A stretch of 64,000 nt of DNA from Oikopleura dioica. Its lineage: Eukaryota; Chordata; Appendicularia; Copelata; Oikopleuridae. This document shows, one piece after another, positions 9,588 to 20,345 of the stretch; position 1 is the first letter of the stretch, and each line of letters opens with the position of its first letter. A program made the translations under genes and the position numbers. The notes under the pieces were generated by a model. The model was not told the DNA's origin. It did not search any database and saw only the letters and a list, made by a program, of their open reading frames with translations. The stretch is taken from assembly GCA_907165135.1 (NCBI GenBank), contig OU015569.1, positions 6,138,001 to 6,202,000 on the forward strand. The letters are read 5' to 3'.

Positions 9588-11310
9588 TTATTCATCGATA
9601 AAGTTGGTGCAGATTTGAGCGAAGTCGGATGCATACTTCATGTGCAGATTGTGTTTTCCTCCTGGAAAAGCTTTGTACTGCACTGGGACATTATTAGATT
9701 TCAAGCCATTTACTATTTCATCGGCCATCTCTTGCGTAATCCAGAAGTCTTTCTCGCCATGAATAACGAGAGAAGGAGAGTCCACGTTTTGGAGCTCCGT
9801 TCGACAAACATCTCCGTTTCGCTCGTCTTCATTCAAATTATGAAAAAACATGTTTTTATTCATACCAATATAAGTGAGAAAACAATCAATCCAGTTTGCC
9901 CACATATCCTTGAATTCAGCAGCTCCGTAAACGGTTTCGTATGGCTCCCTTGCTCGTGCCCCCCAGTTGTCAGTATTACGCATTTTTAAATAAGTTTCTC
10001 GGTCTTTAGGTTTGATGAAAAGGTGCAAAAGAAAGTTTAATTATTTCGGTACAAGAATACTTATCTTTTGAAGTCTATTTCATCAGTTTCCTGACTCTGG
10101 AAGTGTTGCATTACTTCCGAAAACTATCATTTTCTCAACCACCGATGACAGGCTTTTATTCCCTGCAACGCAGATTGCCGTTATGCCTCCGTCAGACCAA
10201 CCGATGAGATTCGCCCGGTCAATTCCAAGCTCTTTCAAACAAAAAGCGAAGTCTTCCGCGTCTCGCTGAAGAAGATTTGCGGCTGGCCATGTTCGCAATG
10301 GCGGTCGCGCACGGCCATGACCAGCTGGCTCGAAGGGATGGTTGGACATTTCCCTTGCACAAGCTTTGAGCCAGGATACCACACCGCGCTACTAGCCTAG
10401 ATATGGGGGCGCAACGGCGCCCGCGCGCTTATATGAAAAGCATCAGCGAGGAGATGGGAAAGGAAAGCTTATCCCTTTTAGATTCAGAACCAGAAGAATT
10501 TACAATTGTTTTTATAGATAAAAAGACTTAATGATATTGATTTTATTTTTAAATCATTAAATAACTAAGAACATGTATTCAGCTGCCTGCTCCGGGGGTT
10601 TAGTGGGAAGGAAACTCACTAATTGACCAGTTCATACTTCTATTTACGCGCCTTCTTTTACTCTGACTGGTTTGGTCAGAAATTTATCAAATTCTAGTAC
10701 TCCTTACCTCGGGGCTCCGCCCCTTCGGGCCTAAGATGCCGGGGTCTAGTCTAGGGTTACTTAGGGTTACCTTCGGTAACCCTAACTAACCCTAGCCTAT
10801 CCCCCTCGGGTAAGTTTGTTCTGTCATTTTGCCCAGTGCCCCCTAACCCTAACCTTTATTTTAGCAAATACTAGAATTTTATAATTTTTATCAAGAAAAT
10901 GATATTTCATCGTGGATAAGCTTTCTCTTCCATCTCCTTGCTGACGCTTTTCATATCAGCGCGCGGGCTCCGTTGCGCCCCCATATCTAGGCTAGTAGCG
11001 CGGTGTGGTATCCTGGCTCAAAGCTTGTGCAAGGGAAATGTCCAATCTCCCGCTCGAAGCACAGTAACCTGTATTTATGAAATGGCGACTCTTTCTCCCA
11101 CTGGATCTTTAATTTTCGTTGTAAGAATAGACGGCTAAATGTGAAAACCTTGAAATCAGTATCAAGACAACCGCATGCACCGGGCATGAAAACCACTGCT
11201 TTGTCCGCAGCAATGTTCTCGTTGTCTTCAAGAACACAGACTCGGCCATCTGTAAGAGTGATCCGCCTTGTCAATCCGCGAAAGCCTATTGTGCTAACTC
11301 GCTTTAGCAT
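9588..11310 (-). CDS. BPHL: Biphenyl hydrolase-like alpha/beta-hydrolase (BPHL), split by a transposon
   Basis: Serine hydrolase of the BPHL/valacyclovirase type. Exon 1 is 11149-11310 and intron 1 is 11107-11148 (42 nt). Exon 2 runs from 11106 to about 10090 but is interrupted by a 716-bp element; the last exon is about 10010-9588. The nucleophile elbow GWSDGG, the acid-residue motif GEKD and the His motif GKHNLH are all present, as is the GHGR.RPP loop. Read without the element and one copy of the 8-bp duplication, the frame runs ...LLCFEPAGHGRARPP... as in the family. With the element the upstream half stops inside its terminal repeat. No GT-AG pair removes the element and restores frame. 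The exact donor before the last exon is unclear. The gene lies 240 bp downstream of SHC on the same strand. Confidence 0.85.
10328..10335. repeat. Target site duplication, left copy
   Basis: GCTCGAAG directly before the element. The same 8 bases follow it at 11052-11059. In BPHL the site encodes part of C-F-E-P. Confidence 0.8.
10336..11051. mobile_element. 716-bp non-autonomous DNA transposon with about 139-bp terminal inverted repeats
   Basis: The ends 10336-10474 and 10914-11051 are near-perfect inverted copies (only scattered substitutions, for example ggcgcc/ggagcc), starting GG....TTGGACATTTCCC. The outermost bases differ slightly (ggatgg against gggaga). An 8-bp duplication GCTCGAAG flanks it. 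The interior (about 440 bp) has no coding capacity; it carries TTAGGGTTAC repeats and a GC-rich hairpin (ggggctccgcccc) around 10710-10850. An 8-bp duplication with long inverted repeats fits a hAT-like (or P-like) MITE; the superfamily is inferred. The high identity of the two ends suggests a recent insertion. Confidence 0.85.
11052..11059. repeat. Target site duplication, right copy
   Basis: GCTCGAAG directly after the element, identical to 10328-10335. Confidence 0.8.
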
Positions 11311-11552
11311 GACGGAATTTTCTCCTTAAAATGCAACTGAAGGCGAACGGTGAATTTCATGGAATCAATATATTATACAGCATTTTTAATTTTGCAAGTG
11401 GAACAATAATTTGAAGTCACATGTATTTTGGCTCACACGTAGACGTTTTCTTGTGGCGGGTTTCTGCGAAGGCTTGTTTGCGCATTGCAAATGATCGGGA
11501 CGGAAATGTTCAAGTGGCCACCTAAAGAAAATATTAGGGATAGACCACTAAG

Positions 11553-12961
11553 TTAAAAATCACTTTGGGAAGGCAAGTGGAGGACTCTGTCAGCTGGGAG
11601 GTAGTGATCTATTAGCTCTTCGATAGATTGGAATTCTCGCTCTTGCGTCCTCACCAGTCCGCGTCCAGATCCGTTATCGAGCTGCTGACAACTGTCGAGC
11701 ATGAGCACATGCTGGAAAATTGGCAGGCCATTGGCATTGTAATTCAGAACGGACAAGGTGATGTTCCTAACTCGATTGACCTCTTGGGAGAATTTTCAGG
11801 AAAGAGAAAACTCGACTGCTTACCGTCGATGAGTTCTGTACTAGCTTCCCGCAAAAGAAATGCGCCATCGTCGCCGTTGATTCTCAGCTCGCGTTCTGCT
11901 TGTTCTCGTGCACTTAATCCCGGCTGGAATTTGAAGAAATAGGGAAGACATCGGGCAGCATTCACGACCTCGAGGATATGACTTGATCTCTGTAATAAAA
12001 TTACATTAAGAAAGGGACAAAACTCGCTGTATAACTACCGAAGAAGGATTCGCTAAATTAGCACTGGGTGTGCATCTTTGAGGGAACTTCCCTTGCTGAG
12101 CTTGAAGAATCGCGTCCGAGTTCACGTAGTTTTGCACGGGTTCTATCGCCGGTATGTTCTTCGTCCTCAATGACTTTCTGTCTGGAGGCTTCGGAGGTTC
12201 CTCGGTGGCATTGCGGTAGGCGCTACCTCTCGAGGGACTTCCGTTTTCACTTTCTAAGGAGCGTCTTGGAATGTGCATCTGGGCAGTTGAGCCAGATGGA
12301 ATAGTGTCATCCCATTTTCTGCCACTCAGAGTCATTGACTGAACAATGAACGGGGCTGGCGGTGGACTTGGTTCGACGAAGAACTGTTCCATCACATGAT
12401 ACATCTGGTTTGCGACGTAGTGATCGCAGCATTCAAGAACGTAACACGCCCGATGAGTACCGTCCTCTTTCTTTGCTACGAATGAGACGAATATGTCCTG
12501 ATCTACAAAAAAATACTTTCAAAAAGCAATTCCATTAAAATCAAACCTAGAGAGGCGAAACTGATTAAGCTCATGTTAAATATGGCCATTTCCGTTGTCA
12601 CCGTCTGCAAGTTACCGCCATTGACCGACTGCCTCTCCTTTTTGGAAAGTTTGATGAAGTTAGGATCGACAGTGACTTCATAGAGCTGCTGACTTCTCTC
12701 TGGCACACTCTTCTTGCCGACGATTCTTTGTATTTCCTCCTCTCTGAGATTACCCCCGGAAGGGGAAAAGTCTCGATTTGAAGCAAGCGCGAGTGTGTAG
12801 ACTGCAAAAGCAACGATTTCTTCTCTCGTTGAGTTGTCAAAGTTGGTGAGGCTTCAAGCTTGACATTATTTCTCATGCCGCTTTTGAAGGAAAAATCTTT
12901 ACCTCTCAAGAATACCGACTGAGCCACAGTATCTCACCCGTTGGAATACTTTCGGATCCAT
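11553..12961 (-). CDS. SHC: SHC-type adaptor: PTB domain, YVN motif, SH2 domain
   Basis: The ATG 12959-12961 opens MDPKVFQRVRYCGSVGILE, the first PTB strand. After a short intron come REEIVAFAVYTLALASN and, before the next intron, MAIFNMSLISFASL, matching the SHC PTB core. The next exon has FVSFVAKKEDGTHRACYVLECCDH and VMEQFFVE, the last PTB strands and helix. A Pro/Ser-rich CH1 linker contains NYVNSDA, a consensus GRB2 SH2 site (pY-x-N). The SH2 domain follows with GAFLLREAS (the phosphotyrosine-binding Arg), GLVRTQEREFQSIEELIDHYL and a stop at 11553-11555. Several GT-AG introns of 44-55 nt fit. SHC links receptor tyrosine kinases to Ras. The CH2 region N-terminal to the PTB seen in vertebrate SHC1 isoforms is not evident; an ORF at 12906-13124 in another frame is probably 5' UTR. 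Confidence 0.85.
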
Positions 12962-13124
12962 CTTCTCTTCTAATTTTTTCCCGCGCTTCAGCTCGTGTAA
13001 CTTGTCTGTGAGCTCGACTCGAAAAATCCCATCTGAATTTAATAACTCGATAAAGCTCGCTTGAGGACCCGTCCATTATTCGGGGGGCCAAATAACCGAA
13101 CGCTCGTAAAAGTGACTTACACAA

Positions 13125-13427
13125 TGAAACACGTCACAAAGTTTAGAAACATTTGCGATAAAAAAGTTGAGTTCTAAGGCACTAGGGAAGTTAACGTCAT
13201 TTAGGGAAGCTGTTATATATTCACTGCTAGTCTAGTCATGCAGCTAACTGTGACGTCCTCATCGTTAACAAGCTAATCGGTAATTAACTTGACTGAAGTT
13301 TTTTACGGTTCTTTTTAAGTTTATCAGTTTTTTATAAAAAGGAGTATACATTTGTAAATGGCAGTATAAATTGAATATGTGAAGCTTGCGAATATGTTGG
13401 ACTTGAATATTTTAAATTGTCGCTGAC
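13125..13427. other. Intergenic stretch
   Basis: AT-rich spacer between SHC and the next minus-strand gene. I see nothing in it. Confidence 0.5.
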
Positions 13428-14193
13428 TCAGTGACACTGAGCTTTGAATACTAGCTCGTGGCTTTCTCCAAATGTTCTTGTAGTTTTCTCTTTCTCTTCA
13501 ATTTCTTTTTTGAGCGTCTCTTTTGAACTTTGCCCTCTTTTTTGGTATTTTCTCGATTGTGAGTTTGATTCTTGTTGCTCTTTATTTTCTTGTCTATCTG
13601 CATTTCTGCGCTGCGAGCTGTCCCGGGATTAAACTCGGAAACAAATAAAAACAAGACCCTTCCGGGCTAATCCTCTCCTTTGGTTTGACTTTGGCCGTCT
13701 TCACTATCCAAAGTCTTCATTTCCTCTTTTACATCTTCAAGCGAGATTGGCTCCCAGCAATCATGCGCAGTGCTTGTTCGAGGTTCTACGGGTTCCCAAG
13801 CTCCGTAAATGGCATCATGATTTGGAAGTTTTCGTTCTCTTCCAAATGTGAAATAGGGATTATTTTCTTCTTGAAACTCCTCTTCGGAATACGCAGATTC
13901 GAGATTAGCTCTCAAGTGGATAGCCTTACTCCTAAATTTACAAATTGTGATAAAAATGAAATTTGTTCAAGAAGCAGCAAAAAGGTCTTTCCCTTTCCTA
14001 TTGCGGCGGCAGTATTGTCAAGCTCGGAAACGGCCAAATTGAACATTTCAGAAATCAAGTGGTCTTGCCATCCCTCCGGCGTTCGCAAATTGTCATAATT
14101 CCTGCTTCCCATATCGGCATCTTTGGCGATCCGAAAACTCTTTTTTTCTTGAGAGGCTGAGTCGTTCGATTCCGAATCCCCTGATGAGTCCAT
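13428..14193 (-). CDS. Uncharacterised hydrophilic protein with basic C-terminus
   Basis: The ATG 14193 opens MDSSGDSESNDSASQEKKSF, followed by TPEGWQDHLISEMFNLAVSELDN. A second block (13915-13667) reads NPYFTFGRERKLPNHDAIYGAWEP and WEPISLEDVKEEM. The W..xSLEDV string is faintly like the U5 snRNP assembly factor TSSC4, too weak to name it. A third block (about 13620-13430) is Lys/Arg-rich and may be a nuclear signal. The first join lacks a GT donor in the right phase, so it may use a non-canonical (GA-AG) intron; the frame of the last block is also unsettled. Confidence 0.5.
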
Positions 14194-14759
14194 TTCGACT
14201 ATTCTGAATAATGCACCAAATCAGTTTCTATTTTTTGTAGCTTTTCGATGAGATATTCTTTTTTGTAACAAAGGTATGTTCTCTCGAAGCTCGAGGAGAT
14301 CCGGGTTCTCAAGATTCTTCTCTCGTTGTGCGATTGGACGCGAGTCTGTGGATTTCCGCGTTTTCCTCTTTTCGTAGCCGCGGGCTACAACCTCGCCCAA
14401 TCAAATAGTGCCAATCGTCCTTGCTACTTCAGCTCGACTTTCTCGCCATCGCCGAGGATCATCCCTTCGTCAACCGAGAGAAATGAATTCATCAAAAGAA
14501 ACATTATAGCAAAACGTATCGTAATATGGACAGAGGCATTGGTGCCTTCCTCAAGAAAAAGTTCTTTCTCGATTCAACTCTTTTAATCGTTTGAACAATT
14601 TTTATCTGAATAAATTCTTACAGACATATTTACTGCATGGAGTTTTAATTTTATCATTTTTTATTTTTAATAAAATTAACTAAACTAATAGCTTAATGTT
14701 TACAAAAAATAGATTCTACATCTACGTATTAATAAAAAATAATTAAATTAATTATATCG
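14194..14759 (+). other. Ambiguous region, possible small plus-strand gene
   Basis: Plus-strand frames from ATG 14276 (MFSRSSRRSGFSRFFSRC) and one around 14520-14590 (MDRGIGAFLKKKFFLDS) look mildly protein-like but do not join with clear splice sites. The rest is AT-rich. Confidence 0.2.
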
Positions 14760-15708
14760 ATCGCTAAAGAACTCGAAAAGGGACTAAAAGGAGAAACACC
14801 CCCTGCCGAAGTTGAAGTGCCTAGAAATGCCCCAGCAAAGGTAAGAAACCAACAGAGTTAAATCATTGTTGAATAAAATAAAAAAAGATTGTTGTATTGC
14901 GACACTGGCGGCATTCTTCAAATCGTTTCAAAAACTTCGAACCTCTGACAACATTTGACGGAATAGAGCCAGTGCAGTCCTTCGGGCAGTACGGGGGAAG
15001 ATCTCAATAATTAAAAATAGAAATAAATTGACATAGCAGTGACTGGTCGTTGAAAAAGTTTTTTAGTCTTCCCGGGACAGGAACCTATTTCACTGCGAAG
15101 TATGTGGAATCCACATGGATGAGAATAACCGCCTCTCACATCTGAAAGGGAAGAAACACAATCTGCGAAAAGTATTCACGAGCTTCGACTTCAAAACTCT
15201 TGTCAAACGCGATGACGGCAGTCCTACTGTTGCTCTTCTTCTCGAACACGTCTTCAACGCTGGAGTTCAGGAAAGTTGTCAAATTTGAATTTTTAACTTT
15301 CCGAAGCCGAAGAAAAAAAACGTATTTGACCCTCTGCATTAGAGTGAATTGCCTCTTTACGGGGTGGAGTTTTTCGTCGAGTGCCACGACCCAGAAGTTC
15401 CAAACAAAATGGTGATTTTCCACAAGGCGAGCGGCTCCCAGTTCAGGTATGAGAGAGAGAGAAAGAGATTTATTCTCACAAGCTAACTTAATTCCTCAGC
15501 CTCCCTTTGTTTGAACAGTCAGAAGAGGGAGAGGTTTCCTCAAAGGCAGAACACGCGCTTTCGAAAAAGTACGAAAAATTTCTTGAAGATCTTTGGGCGT
15601 CTCCTCTAATTTCCAACAGCTTGAGGTAAGTTTATTCATCGATCATTTTTTTCACAATCAAAGACTTTTCATGTTTTCTCCAGATATTTTTTGTGGCGTG
15701 ATCTCTAA
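14760..15708 (+). CDS. JAZ-type C2H2 zinc-finger protein (5' end missing)
   Basis: Proposed exons 14760-14840, 14888-14971, 15067-15264, 15343-15446, 15500-15625 and 15684-15708 keep phase with GT-AG introns of 47-116 nt. The finger FHCEVCGIHMDENNRLSHLKGKKH has the long C-x2-C...H-x4-5-H spacing of JAZ/U1-type fingers that bind double-stranded RNA or act in RNA processing. It is followed by a globular segment (PLYGVEFFVECHDPEVP) and a short Glu-rich region ending YFLWRDL. No ATG is found upstream of 14760, so the first exon is unassigned. The join at 14971/15067 is the least certain; the two halves could be separate genes. Confidence 0.5.
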
Positions 15709-15964
15709 TCAGGTTTGAATGTAAAACCCCTTCAGCTTTTCGAGCAATTAAGATAGAACTTCGCAGATCGTAAACGAGTTTCGATATGTTTTCCGAATGT
15801 CGAAACTTTCGAAAGCCGGCTAGACCCACTCGCCCTAGATTCGCTCACCCTCGTCTCTCTCGCCACAATCAGTTACGTACCATTCCTCGAATTTCGAACG
15901 GTCTAGGCGGAGATGCAAATTTTCCCAGCTAAAACTTTCAGAAATAAATAATACTTACATTTTC

Positions 15965-17050
15965 ATGCCTTATGTTGCAACCCATTCAGAAGGCATAGCC
16001 CCATATTCTCCGCTTGTATTGCCATTCAACGCTGAATTCAGGCAGAAAGACTTCCAAACCTTTAAAAATGCCTCTGGATGGCCATGGATCGAGACCGCTG
16101 AAGATGGCCCTCATGATACGTGGCCTGCGTGGCGTCGACTGCAGATTCAAGATGGAAACAAAAAAGTCAAAGAAGCAGCCTTTAAAATTGCCAAGAAAAC
16201 GGACCTGGCGGAGTTTCGCGGTGCCCTCAATGGCATCCAAATTGTTGGAGCCGAAGAGTTAGAAATTCTAAAACTGGAGACCGAAAAGAAACTTGCCGAC
16301 TTCATGCAAGAAACTATTGACGAACAGAAAAAGCCAGAAGTAGCGAAGCTTTGCCGCACGATACAGGCAAAGTACAGAGAAGAAGCTGACGCACTGGCAA
16401 CGAAGGTTAAACTTAAAGCAATGAAGGGTATTGAACAGATTCCAGGCGTGTCAGCCCAAATTCTCCAGAAACAGAGAGAACGAGAAAAGCGAGAGGCAGA
16501 GATGAGGAGAAAAAATGGAGGCCACAATAATCAGATGGCGAAGAATATAAGGACTCTCGCTCCCGGAATGTCTGGTGCGATAAGACCTCCAGCTCCTCTA
16601 AGCAGATGGCCTACTCAGCCCAACAACTTCGGAAATAACAACTTCCAGCAGCAGCAAAACAACGCTGGCAATTTCAACAATAATGCTGGCAATAATTTTC
16701 AGATGCGCAACGGTCAACAAAATGCTCGTTTCGCGGGACCAAGTAGTCAGATGCAATCGGCGGAACCGATGGCAGAGCTTCCTCCTCCACCAGGACTAAA
16801 TATTGATTTGGAAGAAGCAGCAAAGAATTTGACGAAAATGGGGGAGAAGCTTTCTGGGGGACAAGAAAAGACAGAGAGCAAGGCATTAGAAACGAAAGAA
16901 ATGAAGTTACTTCGTGGCCTTCTGGATGTCGAGAGAGAACTAGAAGAGAAAATCAAAGAACTGAAAGAATTGGCTGACAGAGAAAAAACTTTGAAAGAGA
17001 AAGATCACAAACCGATAGGCACGCGGTCAACAATATTTCAATTTAACTAA
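15965..17050 (+). CDS. Asn/Gln-rich coiled-coil protein
   Basis: A single 361-residue ORF starting at ATG 15965, without introns. The N-terminal 90 residues are aromatic and acidic (WPWIETAEDGPHDTWPAWRR). A long charged helix follows, residues about 95-185 (KLETEKKLADFM, ILQKQREREKREAEMRRK). An Asn-rich low-complexity tract (FGNNNFQQQQNN, repeated NAGN) lies at about 215-245, a proline cluster (ELPPPPG) near 275, and a second coiled coil at about 310-350. Low-complexity Asn/Gln tracts often occur in RNA-granule or transcription proteins, but nothing here fixes the role. Confidence 0.7.
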   Translation: MPYVATHSEGIAPYSPLVLPFNAEFRQKDFQTFKNASGWPWIETAEDGPHDTWPAWRRLQIQDGNKKVKEAAFKIAKKTDLAEFRGALNGIQIVGAEELEILKLETEKKLADFMQETIDEQKKPEVAKLCRTIQAKYREEADALATKVKLKAMKGIEQIPGVSAQILQKQREREKREAEMRRKNGGHNNQMAKNIRTLAPGMSGAIRPPAPLSRWPTQPNNFGNNNFQQQQNNAGNFNNNAGNNFQMRNGQQNARFAGPSSQMQSAEPMAELPPPPGLNIDLEEAAKNLTKMGEKLSGGQEKTESKALETKEMKLLRGLLDVERELEEKIKELKELADREKTLKEKDHKPIGTRSTIFQFN

Positions 17051-17064
17051 GTTATGTACGTTAA

Positions 17065-18373
17065 TTGAATGAAAAATTGTTAATCCGAGAAAAAGGAAAA
17101 CTTTTGACAGTATTAGAATCAGCAAAAACTGCCATTGCCTCTGATTATTACCTCCTTTTCACGAAAGCGCACTTGAAGTATCGACCGAGAACAATAAAAA
17201 TTGAAGCCAACGCGTCCGAGTCATTCGGTTTTCGAGTACAGCAAACACGGGTCGGCGGAAAGCGAATCTTTTACTTCTCTAGTGTGACAGATAGATCCCC
17301 CTCAGCGAAAGCGGGCCTCTGTCAAGGTAGAGAAGCATTTCATTGTTTTAGTTTTCAAATTGACTATTAGGTGACAGACTCGTCGAGTTGAACGACAAAG
17401 TAATTGACGAATACGACTATGACGAACTTATTGAGAAAATTCAAACTGCCAGTAAGCCAAATAAAGAAGGAAAGAAATCTTTGGTGTTTTTATTATCCGA
17501 TCCAGAGACAGACGAATATATCCAGACTGTAAGTAGTATCAAATCAACATCAATGCAGTTGGCTTTTAGGAGCTCGCGCTACCTGTCATACGCTTTCAAG
17601 TCAAACCTCATGTGAACCCGGAGTCTATAGCAAACGAGTGGCTGAAATTCAGAAAGAAACAAAAAGCAGCGAAGAAGGGATTTTTCACAGACAGCAGTTG
17701 CTTCGAAACAAAGCTAGAAGAGATCAAGCCTCCTGTGTCGGAATCGCCTGCTCTTCCTCTTCAAAACCCGGCACAGGAAATTTCCGACAAAATCTCCCCA
17801 ACACCGACCAGAGATAATGAAGTTGACGACCTATCTGCTTTGAATTACGATAGAGGAGGCGAAAGAAGACCCCTTTCTAGGCTTATTACCGATGGAAGAA
17901 GTGGGGTTCCTCCTCGGCGTGAAGGGTGGCTGGACGAATCGCCCGTTCATGGCCCGTCGCCAGCGCATAGATGGAACGATCCGAGCTATCGCCCTAACAG
18001 TTTTCCAAGCAGTGACCAAAACGCATTTAATAATGGATCTCGACATAATTATGAGCCTGGATGGCATGACCCACAGCGGCATCGGCATAGAAGCTCAGAA
18101 TGGAATCAAGTGGATAACCAAAGTCGTTTTCCCGCCAATGACGGGAGATGGAACGGACCGCCTCATTCAGCAAGACCTCCCCCGTATCAAGTACCTAGCG
18201 GGCGCGATTCTCGTGATTTTGACAGCAGACAATCTCACAATCCAGACTACGACAGACGAAATCACGAATACGATCAAGCTCATCATTCAGAATCGAGACC
18301 GGAAAGTTGGTATCAGAATGATGAAGATCGACGAAGACCGCCAAATTCAAACTCGAGATTCCGACCTTACTAA
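17065..18373 (+). CDS. PDZ-domain protein with Arg/Ser/Pro-rich tail
   Basis: Three exons (about 17065-17326, 17371-17528, 17570-18373) separated by 44-nt and 41-nt GT-AG introns. The PDZ domain spans roughly residues 46-125: RTIKIEANASESFGFRV, a carboxylate loop SFGF in place of GLGF, then AGLCQGDRLVELNDKVIDEYDYDELIEKIQ. After it comes WLKFRKKQKAAKKG and a 200-residue disordered tail rich in Arg, Ser, Pro, His and Asp ending NSRFRPY. PDZ domains bind C-termini of membrane or junction proteins. The open frame has no ATG before the PDZ domain, so a first exon upstream is not identified. The gene follows the coiled-coil gene at close range on the same strand. Confidence 0.7.
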
Positions 18374-18484
18374 GACATTGCCTTTATCATCACATGATGT
18401 CTCTTCTTTTTCATTTATTTATAAAATTCGAATTAAAAAGAAAAAATTCAGAATTTTTTTCAACTGAGTATTTTTAGATTCGAA

Positions 18485-19278
18485 ATGATTGAGAGTACTA
18501 GCACGGTCAAACAAAGAAAAGTTGACCTTCCAGCAGAAGCACCGAAAAAAGATGTCGACGAAGAGTCAACAGAGAAAACGAGTCCACCAGGAACCCCCGA
18601 AGAACAACAAGGCCTAGTTTCACGGTTTGGCTCAGGTCTTTGGAACTACTCTTCGGTAAGATACGTTCGAAATTATTTAGTCAAGAAAATACCTCTAGAG
18701 CATCGTTCATGGAGGAGCACATCTTGGGTATTCAGCTATCTCGGGCACGGCAAATATTGCTTATTCGGGAACAGCTGCTGTTGCCGGCGCTGGGTGGAGC
18801 GCCACGAAATGGACTGGCGGTCTCGTCGGAGGTGCTGTTGGAAGCGCTACTGGTGCAGTTGTTGGTGCAGCCACCAAAATCCCAGGAGTAAAGACAGTTG
18901 GTATGCTACATTTAGCTTTATTAGTTCTCACTTACAAATTTCATTCAAGGTGGTGCTGTTGGTGGTGTTGTTGGGACTGTTGGTGGTGCCGCTGTCGGTG
19001 CTGTCGGTACTGTGGCAACAACTATCGGAGGTGCCGCCGTGTCTGCTGGGGGAAAAGTTGTATCCACCGTCAGTGCTCCAGTAGTGTCAGGAATGGTTAC
19101 CTATATTATGTCGGCTATATTATGCGCGAGAAATTATGATTAAGAATTTAATATTATTTAAATCTAATACGGTATTAGTAATACCTTAAAATTTATAAGT
19201 TATAAAGGTAACCGAAAATTAGTGGCAAAGTCAGCTATCGAGTCTGTTGGCCCCACCAAAAAAGCAAAAGACGAATGA
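18485..19278 (+). CDS. TMEM263-like Gly/Ala/Val-rich membrane protein
   Basis: Exons 18485-18655, 18699-18900, 18950-19095 and 19231-19278 give 188 residues in phase. A charged N-terminus (Pro, Glu, Lys) leads to EEQQGLVSRFGSGLWN, then a long small-residue hydrophobic region of GGAVG/GGLVGG repeats. The last exon reads SAIESVGPTKKAKDE. Vertebrate TMEM263 has the same architecture: LSR..GG start, Gly/Val repeats and a KKKDK-type tail. If the last intron (135 nt, GTTACC donor) is retained, translation instead ends at 19143 with ILCARNYD. Assignment to TMEM263 rests on layout and composition and is tentative. Confidence 0.6.
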
Positions 19279-20345
19279 ATTTCAACGAACTAACTTGTCA
19301 ATGAAAAAAAAACTCGCTTCATCATTTTCTTACCTTATTTTTGGTGCTAGAGAAACAAAGGATGAATTACTATCGGAATTTTTTGACTGAAAAAAAATTT
19401 TGAAATAATGATGTGTTCTGAAAGCCCATGTCAAAATAAGTCGATCCCTAAATTCCAGGGATTCAATGACTCAAAAAAAAAATCTTCAGCCAAAAAATTC
19501 TTATCGTTATTCATCAAACTTAAACTCCTTATACTTAAATCCAAAGCTCCTCTGAATCAATTCTTCTCCCTCCGCTGCTTCAACTTTTGTTTTCTTCTTG
19601 CTCATTGTGACCTTTTCTATGGAACTTACACAATTCAACCTTTTTCCGCCAAAAAATCCTATCAAGCTGTAGTACGAAAAATGAACTAATTCCGTAACTC
19701 TTGCCAAACCTTAATTTGGTGCTTTTCAAATCGTTAAAACAAAAACTAAAGAGCGCAGATATCTTAATTATCGTTTATCTTTTCGCAAGACATGAATCAT
19801 GTAACTGATAAATGATCTGTTTCCAGTCGCAAAAGAAGTGATCCCGAACCAGGACTTAATCATTTATTTCCTGTAGTTTATCTAACCTTTGTCTTCAAAA
19901 CTCGCTTTATTGTGTTACTGTATTTTATTTAGTGGGAAAACATATCCTGTGTTTTCATAAACTCTTCAGAACAAAAAAATTCATAGAACATTGTGATGAT
20001 ATTGGCTTTTTTCAGATTGAAATATAAAACGACCAACGAAGTATGCTACATATTTCTTTATCCACTCGTAAATTTCCTTCAAGAAACTTGGAATTCTGTG
20101 AATCGGAGTCTTTGACGGATATTTTGAGAATCTGGTCGAGAACTATCTTGAGGCATGTGATACAGGAAAACAAGTTTATTTACTTTTTGTGGCTATCGTT
20201 TCTAAATAGCAAACAGCTCTAGTACTTTGCAAATAACATGCACCGTGCCGCATGTGTAGTTTTAGCGAATCTTTAACCAGAGACAAATAAATAACAGTTC
20301 TATTTCTGTGCCGGCAACTCCACATAGAGATCAGTTTTAATAAAA
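19279..20345. other. Intergenic stretch with one small minus-strand ORF
   Basis: AT-rich. A 32-codon minus-strand ORF at about 19507-19605 (MSKKKTKVEAAEGEELIQRSF) could be a micro-exon or chance. Nothing else is recognised; it presumably includes the promoter of the fibrinogen-domain gene. Confidence 0.35.

Noticed and set aside
12906-13124. ORF with QVTRAEAREKI just upstream of SHC
   Set aside because: It is out of frame with the PTB start at 12961, and the ATG there opens the PTB strand directly, so it is more likely 5' UTR.
16147-16527. Minus-strand ORF of 126 codons
   Set aside because: Antisense of the charged coiled-coil region at 15965-17050; its hydrophobic run is what reversed Lys/Glu codons give.
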